DNA of 64,000 bases. Origin: Lachnospiraceae bacterium (lineage in GTDB: Bacteria > Bacillota > Clostridia > Lachnospirales > Lachnospiraceae). The stretch lies in the NCBI GenBank assembly GCA_022845895.1, contig AP025573.1, positions 654,501 to 718,500 of the forward strand, in the 5' to 3' direction. The notes beneath the pieces were generated by a model. It ran no database searches, had not been told where the DNA came from, and saw nothing but the letters and a program-made list of their open reading frames with translations. The translations under genes and the position numbers were made by a program. Shown piece by piece: positions 26,985 through 38,132 of the stretch (the first letter of the stretch is position 1; every line of letters begins with the position of its first letter).

Positions 26985-27058
26985 TATGGAAATAGTCAGT
27001 CAATTTGCAGAGGGTAAAATCTTGTCTCCTCTCATTGGATCTGCGCTTCCGGCACCAG

Positions 27059-27295
27059 TTAGACATTCATATCTTTTAAGGAACGAATCAGTTCAATATC
27101 CTCAGCCATGAGCCTCAGATTCGAAGTATAATTCTGCCCATCGGGCGTAGACACCGCAATTTCAACAACGGTCCCTTCTGTAAGTGCATGTTCAGAGACG
27201 GCTTCCAAAAATAAAGGAAACTTTGGATGCCTGGCTTTAAACTTTTCCAATTGAGTTTTCAGCTGCTGTAACAGAGCAATGGAATTTAAATTCAT
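27059..27295 (-). CDS. Small protein of unknown function
   Basis: 78 residues from MNLNSIALLQ, chosen because GGAGGTAATAAAAGA precedes this ATG; a longer frame reaching 27388 lacks a ribosome site. It has a helical N-terminal half (LLQQLKTQLEKFKARHPKFP) and a strand-rich C-terminal half (GTVVEIAVSTPDGQNYTSNL). No signal peptide or membrane helix. Family not recognised. Confidence 0.6.
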   Translation of the reverse strand: MNLNSIALLQQLKTQLEKFKARHPKFPLFLEAVSEHALTEGTVVEIAVSTPDGQNYTSNLRLMAEDIELIRSLKDMNV

Positions 27296-27508
27296 TCTTT
27301 TATTACCTCCACATTTTATCAGTCTGGTCCAGGTCCTGCGTATACCTGATATCGCTACAACTATAGCGGATTTGCCGGTAAATGTCAAAGCGGAGGGCCG
27401 GTGAAAATAAAGTGGGCAGGACTATAAAAATGTATTGGATCCATACAAAAAATAATGTAGAATGTTAGGAAACTGATTGATTATGATATGACAAAGAGGA
27501 GGCCTGAA

Positions 27509-27976
27509 ATGAAGATAGATATTCCTGATTACAAAGTGTTAGACTTGAAGTATCTGGTACTCGATTACAACGGCACAATCGCAGTGGATGGAAAGATTCC
27601 ACAGGGAGTGAGGAAACAAATCAAAGCCTTAGCGGAACAAGTCGATGTCTATGTGCTCACAGCGGATACATACGGGAGCGCGGAAGAAGAATGTGCCGGA
27701 CTGCCTGTGAAGATAGAGACGTTCCCGTCCGGGAATGCGATGGCAGCCAAAGATGCGATTGTGGAATCCCTTGGCAGGGAAAACTGTGCATGTATGGGGA
27801 ATGGAAGAAATGACCAGCTCATGTGCAGGATGGCGGCGTTATCTATCGCTGTAATGGATTCGGAAGGCATGTGTGGCAAACTGATCAGGGAAGTGGATGT
27901 ATGTGTCCGCTCGATTGAAGAAGGCCTTGAGCTGATGCTGAACCACAAGCGTCTGATAGCAACTCTGAGAGGGTAG
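27509..27976 (+). CDS. HAD-superfamily protein related to P-type ATPase phosphorylation domain
   Basis: 155 residues from MKIDIPDYK, preceded by AGGAGGCCTGAA. HAD motif I is LVLDYNGTIAVDG near residue 20 (only the first Asp of DxD is kept, the second is Asn), motif II Thr in YVLTADTYG near 50, and motif III-IV MGNGRNDQLMCRMA near 102. This pattern is that of the small soluble HAD proteins resembling the catalytic part of cation ATPases. Enzymatic role unknown. Confidence 0.82.
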   Translation: MKIDIPDYKVLDLKYLVLDYNGTIAVDGKIPQGVRKQIKALAEQVDVYVLTADTYGSAEEECAGLPVKIETFPSGNAMAAKDAIVESLGRENCACMGNGRNDQLMCRMAALSIAVMDSEGMCGKLIREVDVCVRSIEEGLELMLNHKRLIATLRG

Positions 27977-28148
27977 CCTGCCGCCATGATACATAGCCCG
28001 ACACAGAAAAAACACATTATCATCATATTTTTACCAAATGATCCGTATATAGTAAATGTTGAATTTACTGAGTACGGTGCGGGCAAGTGTTTGTGTCCGT
28101 GCGCCGCGCCGGCACAGGATGACAACTGCGACAGAAAGGGTGAAATAT

Positions 28149-29903
28149 ATGAAGAAAAGAATTGTCTGTGTTCTGGCAGGAACGCTCATTACCGCTATGG
28201 CCACTTCGGGATGCCAGAAGGGCAGTACGGAAGAAAAGACGGAAACATTATATGGGGAGATTGCAGAAATAGACGGAGACAAGATTACGCTGGCACTCGC
28301 AGAGGAGCCTGAGATGGGAGAGGCTCCGACAGGAGAAAAGCCGGATAAGGAATCTGTATCAGACGGTGAAGCTCCGGAAGGTGAAGTCCCGGACGGCGAA
28401 GCTCCTGGCGGAGGAGATATGCCGCAGGGTGGTCCGGGAGGAATCAACCTTACAGGAGAAGAGCAGACAATCACAACAGACAACGATACAAAGATAGAAA
28501 AGACGAGCCCTAAAGGTGGAGAACCTGGGAACGAGGAGGGCACTAAGGAGGATGCAGACGCACAGGCAGATACAAAAGAGGCGTCCCTGGATGATCTCAA
28601 AGAAGGAGATGTCGTATCCGTAGAGATACAGGGAAAAAAAGCAGCCAGCATTACGATTCAGAACATGGGCAGCATGTCAGATGCAACGACTGGAAACATT
28701 GAACTTACGGGTGTGTATACGGTTGATGGAAAAGAAGAGATGTCGGACACAGAGACATATGCTTCTACAAATGCAGATGAGAATGCCGTGCTTGTTAAAA
28801 ACGGAGGAGCCCTTGAGCTTACCAACACTGAGCTTCATAAGTCCGGCAACAGCAGCAATACGGATGAGAGCAACTTTTACGCCGTAAATGCAGTCCTGGC
28901 TGCAGCCGGTGGAAGTACAGTAACGATGAGCGATATTGCTTTGACGTCAGATGCAGAAGGATCGAATGCAATCTTCGCTACGGGAGAAGATTCAAAGATT
29001 ACCGTAAATAACGTAAAGATTCATACGAAGGGGAACTCGTCAAGAGGGCTGGATGCCACCTACGGTGGCAGCGTGATTGCGACGAACGTAGATATTACGA
29101 CGGAAGGCGCACATTGTGCCCCGATTGCCACAGACCGTGGAGAAGGGAACATAACAGTGGACAGCGGTACGCTTTCAACGGCAGGAGAAGGAAGTCCGTG
29201 CGTCTACTCTACAGGGAACATTACAGTAAAAGGAGTGACAGGAACAGCAGCAGGAAGCCAGGCAGCAGTCGTAGAGGGCAGGAATTCGATTACCCTTGAA
29301 AAATGTGATCTGACAGGTGCCGGCGAGAACGGCGTCATGCTCTATCAGAGCACGTCGGGAGATGCGGCGGAAGGGACCGCCAAGTTCTCCGCATCAGACT
29401 CGAAGCTGTCGTCTACGTCTTCGGGTCCGATGTTCTACATTACCAATACGGATGCGGAGGCTACACTTGATAATACTGAGCTGGCTTATAACAGCGGTAT
29501 CCTTGTCAGAGTATCTGGAAACAATACGAACAACTGGGGAAAAGAAGGCTCCAACGGCGGGGATTTCAAGCTGAACGGCGTCAATCAGAAACTGACCGGT
29601 GACGTGGCGTGCGATGAGATAAGTACGGTAGAAGTAAGCCTTACGAAAGGAAGTATCTTAAAGGGTACGGTCAATGGTGAGAATACCGGCAAAGAAGTAC
29701 GGATCAGCCTGGATAAGGATTCCAGGTGGGAACTTGCCGGAGATTCTTATCTGACGTCAATCACTGACAAGGACAAGGATCTGGAAAATATAGCTTCTAA
29801 TGGCCATAACATATATTATGATGCGTCAGACAGCGCAAACGAATGGCTGGACGGGGAAACGGTCGAACTAAATGGCGGCGGTTCTTTGACACCGGCAGCC
29901 TGA
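28149..29903 (+). CDS. Secreted beta-helix lipoprotein (carbohydrate-binding-type repeats)
   Basis: 584 residues from MKKRIVCVLAG, after AAAGGGTGAAATAT. A lipoprotein signal ends at Cys22 (ATSGC). An acidic, proline- and glycine-rich stretch follows at about 60-105 (GEAPEGEVPDGEAPGGGDMP). From about residue 175 the protein is a run of short Ser/Thr/Asn-rich beta-strand repeats (LTNTELHKSGN, MSDIALTSDAEGSNAIFATG, TNVDITTEGAH, TVDSGTLSTAGEGSPCVYST), as in right-handed parallel beta-helices. Related gut clostridial proteins are annotated as carbohydrate-binding-domain or adhesin-like. A surface attachment role is inferred. It has no membrane helix apart from the signal. Confidence 0.75.
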   Translation: MKKRIVCVLAGTLITAMATSGCQKGSTEEKTETLYGEIAEIDGDKITLALAEEPEMGEAPTGEKPDKESVSDGEAPEGEVPDGEAPGGGDMPQGGPGGINLTGEEQTITTDNDTKIEKTSPKGGEPGNEEGTKEDADAQADTKEASLDDLKEGDVVSVEIQGKKAASITIQNMGSMSDATTGNIELTGVYTVDGKEEMSDTETYASTNADENAVLVKNGGALELTNTELHKSGNSSNTDESNFYAVNAVLAAAGGSTVTMSDIALTSDAEGSNAIFATGEDSKITVNNVKIHTKGNSSRGLDATYGGSVIATNVDITTEGAHCAPIATDRGEGNITVDSGTLSTAGEGSPCVYSTGNITVKGVTGTAAGSQAAVVEGRNSITLEKCDLTGAGENGVMLYQSTSGDAAEGTAKFSASDSKLSSTSSGPMFYITNTDAEATLDNTELAYNSGILVRVSGNNTNNWGKEGSNGGDFKLNGVNQKLTGDVACDEISTVEVSLTKGSILKGTVNGENTGKEVRISLDKDSRWELAGDSYLTSITDKDKDLENIASNGHNIYYDASDSANEWLDGETVELNGGGSLTPAA

Positions 29904-29993
29904 TCTGCCGGATGTAGATAAGGCGCCATGGATTGGTTCTCTTAAAGGGCATACAGAAATTTATAATGAGGAAGTGGCCCGGCTGTGTTATAA

Positions 29994-32980
<2,987 letters not shown>

Positions 32981-32991
32981 GAGGGCGTGAC

Positions 32992-34020
32992 ATGCAGGAG
33001 TATGACATCGTGATAATCGGCGGGGGTCCGGCAGGACTTGCGGCCGCTCTGTCTGCAAGAGAGCAGGGGATTGGAAGTATACTTATACTAGAGAGGGACC
33101 GTGAGCTTGGAGGTATACTGAACCAGTGCATACACAATGGATTTGGGCTCCATACGTTTAAGGAGGAGCTGACCGGACCGGAGTATGCGTACCGCTATGT
33201 TGAAAGAATCAATGCAGCAAAGATTGAATACCGGCTTCATACGATGGTGATGGATATAGAATACAAGGATGACGGAACGAAGATAGTAACGGTAATGAAC
33301 AGCCGTGATGGGATGAGGCATCTCTGCGCACGTGCGGTTATACTTGCCATGGGATGCAGAGAGCGTCCCCGGGGCGCCCTCAATGTTCCCGGATACCGGC
33401 CTGCTGGAATATACACGGCCGGAACCGCACAGCGGCTGGTGAATATGGAAGGATTAATGCCGGGGGAGGAGATTGTCATTCTGGGGTCCGGAGACATCGG
33501 TCTGATTATGGCAAGGAGAATGACTCTGGAGGGAGCCAGGGTGAAGGCAGTAGCAGAGATTATGCCGGAATCCGGCGGACTAAAGCGGAATATCGTGCAG
33601 TGTCTGGAAGATTATAATATTCCCTTGAAACTGAGCCATACGGTCATAGATATCAAAGGGAAAGAACATATCGAAGCTGTGACGCTTGCGAAAGTAGATG
33701 AGGAGAAAAGGCCCATACCGGGAACAGAGGAAGAGTACAGTTGTGACGCTCTGCTTCTGTCGGTAGGGCTGATTCCCGAAAATGAGCTGACAAGAGGACT
33801 CGGTGCAGCCATAGATGGACGGACAAATGGCCCGAAAGTGGACGGGCGGCTGGAGACGACGGTGCCGGGCGTATTTGCATGCGGCAATGTCCTGCATGTC
33901 CATGATCTTGTGGATAACGTATCCCGGGAGGCGGCAGAAGCCGGTAGATATGCCGCAGAATTTGTAAAAGGAGAATCAGAGCATGGAGACAATAGAGATG
34001 ACCTGCATCGTCTGCCCTAA
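32992..34020 (+). CDS. FAD/NAD(P)-dependent oxidoreductase, GlpB-like partner
   Basis: 342 residues with two dinucleotide-binding motifs: VIIGGGPAGLAAALSARE near residue 7 for FAD and EIVILGSGDIGLIMARRM near 163 for NAD(P)H. GVFACGNVLHVHDLVDNVSR near 303 binds the flavin. There is no redox-active CxxC as in thioredoxin reductase. In Firmicute operons of this type it sits between the GlpA-like enzyme and DUF1667 and is thought to form a complex moving electrons from glycerol 3-phosphate to NAD or another carrier. It overlaps the next gene by 38 bases. Confidence 0.88.
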   Translation: MQEYDIVIIGGGPAGLAAALSAREQGIGSILILERDRELGGILNQCIHNGFGLHTFKEELTGPEYAYRYVERINAAKIEYRLHTMVMDIEYKDDGTKIVTVMNSRDGMRHLCARAVILAMGCRERPRGALNVPGYRPAGIYTAGTAQRLVNMEGLMPGEEIVILGSGDIGLIMARRMTLEGARVKAVAEIMPESGGLKRNIVQCLEDYNIPLKLSHTVIDIKGKEHIEAVTLAKVDEEKRPIPGTEEEYSCDALLLSVGLIPENELTRGLGAAIDGRTNGPKVDGRLETTVPGVFACGNVLHVHDLVDNVSREAAEAGRYAAEFVKGESEHGDNRDDLHRLP

Positions 34021-34360
34021 CGGCTGCGCCCTGAAAGTTCAGGCAGAAGATGGGGAGATTCTGGACGTTGTGGGCAATTCATGTATGCGCGGTTATGCGT
34101 ATGCCCAGACGGAGGTGCAGAATCCGACACGTATGCTGACGTCTACGGTGGATGTGATTGGAGGAGAACTTCCACGTGTGTCGGTAAAGACGCGGAAGGA
34201 AATTCCAAAAGGCAAGCTGATGGAGTGCGCAAGGCTGTTGAAAGGGGTGGCGGCAAAAGCTCCGGTGAATATAGGAGACGTGGTCGTACACAACATAGCA
34301 GAAACGGGAATTGACATAGTGGCGACTGTTAATGTGCCCAAGAAAACTTCATTTTTATAG
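33983..34360 (+). CDS. DUF1667 protein, iron-sulfur-type partner of the glycerol oxidoreductase
   Basis: 125 residues. CIVCPNGCALKV near residue 8, with a fourth cysteine in GNSCMRGYAYA near 32, forms a CxxC...C...C pattern suited to a metal or iron-sulfur site. The rest (PTRMLTSTVDVIGG near 49, VSVKTRKEIPKGK near 67) is the conserved DUF1667 core. It always travels with GlpA-like and GlpB-like flavoproteins, so it probably replaces the GlpC subunit in electron transfer. It ends the operon. Confidence 0.88.
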   Translation: METIEMTCIVCPNGCALKVQAEDGEILDVVGNSCMRGYAYAQTEVQNPTRMLTSTVDVIGGELPRVSVKTRKEIPKGKLMECARLLKGVAAKAPVNIGDVVVHNIAETGIDIVATVNVPKKTSFL

Positions 34361-34429
34361 ACAATTATATAAAAATATACTAAAATAGTCTTATCGACGT
34401 CAGAACAGAGTAAAGGAAGGGAATCAGTT

Positions 34430-35677
34430 ATGGAAAAAAATGTTATCGTAGGACAATCAGGGGGGCCGACTGCGGCCATTAATTCAAGCCTTGCGGGCGT
34501 ATACCGCACGGCAAAGGACCGCGGAGCCAAGAAAGTATTCGGTATGCTTCATGGTATACAGGGACTGCTGGAAGAACGTTATATCGATCTTGCGGACCAC
34601 ATCAAGACAGAACTGGATGCAGAGCTGCTGAAAAGGACACCGGCCGCATTTTTGGGTTCCTGCAGATTTAAGCTGCCGGAAATCCATGAGGACAGGGAAG
34701 TATATGAAAAGATATTTTCCATTCTTGACAAATTAGAGATAGAAGCATTTATCTATATCGGCGGAAATGACTCTATGGATACGATAAAAAAATTATCAGA
34801 TTATGCAATCATCACGGGGCATCCGACCAGATTCGTCGGCTGCCCTAAGACGATAGATAATGACCTGGCGCTGACAGACCACACCCCGGGATATGGGAGT
34901 GCGGCAAAGTACATCGGTACATCGATGAAAGAGATTATCCGGGACAGCTTCTGCCTGGAGTATAACAAAGGTCTTGTTACGATAGTGGAAATCATGGGAC
35001 GTAATGCCGGATGGCTCACAGGCGCGGCGGCATTGTCCAAGGGAGAAGACTGCGAAGGGCCTGATCTCATCTATCTGCCGGAACTGCCGTTTGACATCAG
35101 GAAGTTTGGGGAGAAGGTGCAGAAGCTGCTCGGAAAGAAGCCGTCCGTCGTGGTTGCTATATCAGAAGGTATCCGTACAGAAGAGGGTAAATATGTATGT
35201 GAGCTTGGCAACAGCGTAGATTTCGTAGATGCATTCGGACACAAACAGTTGTCTGGAACCGCAGCTTTTCTTGCGAACTATATTGCCGGAGAGCTTGGCT
35301 GCAAGACGCGGGCTATAGAACTCAGCACATTGCAGCGCTCAGCATCGCACGCGGCGTCCCGTGTTGATATACTCGAAGCCTACCAGGTAGGCGGCGCGGC
35401 CGTCAAAGCAGCCGATGAAGGGGACTCCGGGAAGATGGTCGTACTCCAGAGGCTGTCTGACGATCCATATCAGTGCGGAACAGAAGTAAAAGATGTACAT
35501 AAGATTGCAAATGATGAGAAGCTTGTACCGAGGGAGTGGGTGAACAAGGAAGGCACGTATGTTACAAATGAGTTCATCTCTTACGTAAGGCCGCTCATCC
35601 AGGGCGATGTGTCACCGGTTATGGTAGATGGTATCCCGAGACACCTGTACCGTCCGATAGAGCTGGTAAGAAGATAA
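34430..35677 (+). CDS. pfp: Diphosphate-dependent 6-phosphofructokinase (first paralogue)
   Basis: 415 residues. GQSGGPTAAINSSLAG near residue 8, YIGGNDSMDT near 103, CPKTIDNDLALTDHTPGYGS near 136 and EIMGRNAGWLTG near 186 are PFK motifs. The Lys in PKTIDND, in place of the Gly of ATP-PFKs, indicates use of pyrophosphate as phosphoryl donor. It reversibly phosphorylates fructose 6-phosphate and saves ATP in glycolysis. A second paralogue is at 46322-47545 on the other strand. Its 3' end leads into repeat copy 2. Confidence 0.93.
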   Translation: MEKNVIVGQSGGPTAAINSSLAGVYRTAKDRGAKKVFGMLHGIQGLLEERYIDLADHIKTELDAELLKRTPAAFLGSCRFKLPEIHEDREVYEKIFSILDKLEIEAFIYIGGNDSMDTIKKLSDYAIITGHPTRFVGCPKTIDNDLALTDHTPGYGSAAKYIGTSMKEIIRDSFCLEYNKGLVTIVEIMGRNAGWLTGAAALSKGEDCEGPDLIYLPELPFDIRKFGEKVQKLLGKKPSVVVAISEGIRTEEGKYVCELGNSVDFVDAFGHKQLSGTAAFLANYIAGELGCKTRAIELSTLQRSASHAASRVDILEAYQVGGAAVKAADEGDSGKMVVLQRLSDDPYQCGTEVKDVHKIANDEKLVPREWVNKEGTYVTNEFISYVRPLIQGDVSPVMVDGIPRHLYRPIELVRR

Positions 35678-35700
35678 GAAGAGCAATTATGCCTTGCGGG

Positions 35701-36450
35701 TTAACTGAAGTGGCTACGGTCAGGGAGCCGGGTGGCATCTGCTCCGATGCGTCCGAGGCTCAGACTAGCCCACGGTCTCCTAACTTTGCGGAAGAGTCGC
35801 TGATAGCAGCTCCTCTCCCGCAAACCAAGGATTCCGGGACGGATTCTCCGCCTCTTCCGCTTACACCTGCGCATCTCCCACCCGGCTCCCCGCCCGCTAT
35901 CTACTTCACTTAACAAGGGCGAGGATGGCCGTGCGGCGTTACAGGCCAGCGGATGAACACTGGCTGCGTCAGTTGAATGATAAAATATCGCAAGCCTAAT
36001 GTGAATAACACAAAGAGCAGATGAATGATAGGAGTTTTGCTAGTCCATATGAATCAGGCTGGCGAATATGTTCGTTGTTAAGCATTTGCAGCGAGGCGTA
36101 CACGTCGTTGCTGCAAGAAGAGCCGGAATCAGGCAGAGGATGTCATCAAATATGACATCCCCGTACCTGATTCCGGCTCTTCTTATATTAGGATATCTCT
36201 TCGGCAAAGGGCTTAGCTTGCTTAGCCCTTTATCACTATGCTGACATAACCAAATCCCTTTCATCAGCCAATAGTGTTACACAGCCGCCCCCGCCCATGC
36301 CAGTAAAGTAGATAGCCGAGGGGGAGGTATGGGACAGATGCGAAGGTATAAGCGGAAGGGACTTAGGAATCTGTGTGATAGTCGCAGTTCCCGGACGCAT
36401 CGCAGCATCTGCCCCCTGCCTCCCCATCGGCGTCTACATTACTTAACCCC
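35701..36450. repeat. Large two-module hairpin repeat, copy 2
   Basis: Module A lies at about 35701-35958 (GGGAGCCGGGTGG pairs with CCACCCGGCTCCC; inner stem TTTGCGG.AGAG with CTCTCCCGCAAA). The centre at 35959-36261 includes the hairpin AAGAAGAGCCGGAATCAGG, starting near 36116, with its exact complement near 36167, and AAAGGGCTTAGC...GCTTAGCCCTTT just after. Module B (36262-36450) has lost its inner hairpin: the sequence jumps from GGAAGGGA straight to CTTAGGAATCTG. It starts 24 bases after the pfp stop. Unlike the other copies, the next gene to the right (36636) runs in the same direction. No gene or known RNA recognised. Confidence 0.85.
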
Positions 36451-36635
36451 TAATTACTTTTCTGTTCTCGTGAAGCTTTGGAGAAAAATGGAAAAGGGGC
36501 TTGTGTTTTTGTACAGAATCGGTTATCATATGTATTACTCTATAATATCTCAGTATTTTAAAGTTCTTTTTATTCCCCCGGGTGTTCCCGGATGATTTCC
36601 AACCGTAGCAATAGTAGAATAAAAGAGGTGATTCT

Positions 36636-38132
36636 ATGTCATCAGTGGGCTTCGATGTGCTTCGCCTGATAGAACATAACCAATCCTGCTATGTCAGTTC
36701 AGAATTTGTGCAGGGAAGGAGTTTGATCCAGTGGCTGAAGTACCATCCCAATATTCCCAAGGAACAGCTATTTTCGTGGATGTATGAGATTATGAGGCAG
36801 CTGCAGCTGTTTCACAGGCTGAGAGGCCGGCCTTGCTATCAGTATGTCAATCCGTACAGTATTATCATAAGCGGCGAGGAGAAGCTGTACCTGCTCGATG
36901 CAGGCGCGCAATCCAGCGAGATGCTTATCAGAAAGATGCAGAGGAAGGCTGTACGGGATAATTTCCTTCCGCCGGAAGAAAATATATATCGTAAAGCTAG
37001 CATTGGACTTGATATATACGGATTGGGCCGGACATGGCAGTATATGCTGTCGGTCACAGATCCTGCCCCTGCCCTGACGAAAAGGGAAGCACGAAGATTA
37101 AGAAAAATCATATCAAGATGCCTGTCCAGGCAGTCTAAACACACGTATCGAAGTATCGAAGATATTCAGAAACATTTTCCAATATGCAGAACAAAGCCAT
37201 TACATTATAAGAAGCAGAAAAAAGTGCTGATTACGGCAGCCATTGTCATAATCGCAGCGGCCGGCATCCTTATACGGGGCATACCTTTTGGCAGTGCAAA
37301 GAAAAGCAGTGAACAGAGAGAAGATGTCGTTCGTCAAATGCCGGCCGATAAGTCGGAAATGAAAGGGAAAGACGACAGCGCCGATGACCTCCTGAAGTTT
37401 GACATGGGTATGGTCTGTCTTCTGGAGCTGGCTGAATATGCAAAGGCAGCAGGATATCTGGAAGAGGTAGGCCGATACGGTGCAGACTGTTATGCCATGA
37501 TTGCCAGACGTTTGGAGAAGGATACGGATGATACCAATATGTCAGCACTGGCGGCGGCGTTAAAACGCGCAGAAGATGATATCCCGGAAGGAAGGGAACG
37601 GGAGTGTGCCCACGGACTCATAAAGGGATATTCGCTGCTCGATACAAAAGAGGCAGACGCAGATATCGTCCGCTTGGGGGATGTGTACTTAAGCCTCTCT
37701 GATGGCGTAGGAGGACGGGAAGAGACAGACAAGGAGATTATGGAGCTTATGGCGGTATCCTTTGAGGAAATGCAGAAAAAGCCAGAGGCCGTATCCATGT
37801 ATGAGAGAATGCTTGAGTATGAGGAGGATACCGGAAACCGGGAGGAGCTGTTTGCTAAGATGACACTTTTGCGGGAAGCAGGCGGTGAGATGGAAAAGGC
37901 ATGGGAATGCTGCAGAAGAGGTATGGAAGAGCTGCCGGATTCCTCCAGGCTCCGGCTATTGTATATACGTATGCAGTGCAGAGATGCATCGGTAGACCGC
38001 AACGTATGTGCAGAGACGATAAAGGCATCTATCACAGAGATGCCGGAGCTGGCAGATATGGAAGAGTTTAAGAAGTTACAGAGAGAATATGACATCCAGG
38101 TGGAAGGGGAAGAAGTATGGGTAGGAAGATAA
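36636..38132 (+). CDS. Membrane-anchored kinase-like (pseudokinase) protein with outer helical-repeat domain
   Basis: 498 residues. Residues 1-180 resemble the C-lobe of Ser/Thr kinases: an RGRPCYQYVNPYSIII stretch takes the place of HRDxKPxNIL, LYLLDAGAQ takes the place of the DFG segment, and SIGLDIYGLGRTWQYMLSVT matches the D-hydrophobic-GLG helix. The catalytic HRD Asp and DFG motif are missing, and the ATP-binding lobe is absent, so this is a pseudokinase. A single membrane helix follows at about 201-222. The outer part (about 250-490) is helical and TPR-like (KPEAVSMYERMLEYEEDTGN). The next gene overlaps by 16 bases and encodes a surface Ig-like protein, so the two probably work together. 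Confidence 0.72.
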   Translation: MSSVGFDVLRLIEHNQSCYVSSEFVQGRSLIQWLKYHPNIPKEQLFSWMYEIMRQLQLFHRLRGRPCYQYVNPYSIIISGEEKLYLLDAGAQSSEMLIRKMQRKAVRDNFLPPEENIYRKASIGLDIYGLGRTWQYMLSVTDPAPALTKREARRLRKIISRCLSRQSKHTYRSIEDIQKHFPICRTKPLHYKKQKKVLITAAIVIIAAAGILIRGIPFGSAKKSSEQREDVVRQMPADKSEMKGKDDSADDLLKFDMGMVCLLELAEYAKAAGYLEEVGRYGADCYAMIARRLEKDTDDTNMSALAAALKRAEDDIPEGRERECAHGLIKGYSLLDTKEADADIVRLGDVYLSLSDGVGGREETDKEIMELMAVSFEEMQKKPEAVSMYERMLEYEEDTGNREELFAKMTLLREAGGEMEKAWECCRRGMEELPDSSRLRLLYIRMQCRDASVDRNVCAETIKASITEMPELADMEEFKKLQREYDIQVEGEEVWVGR

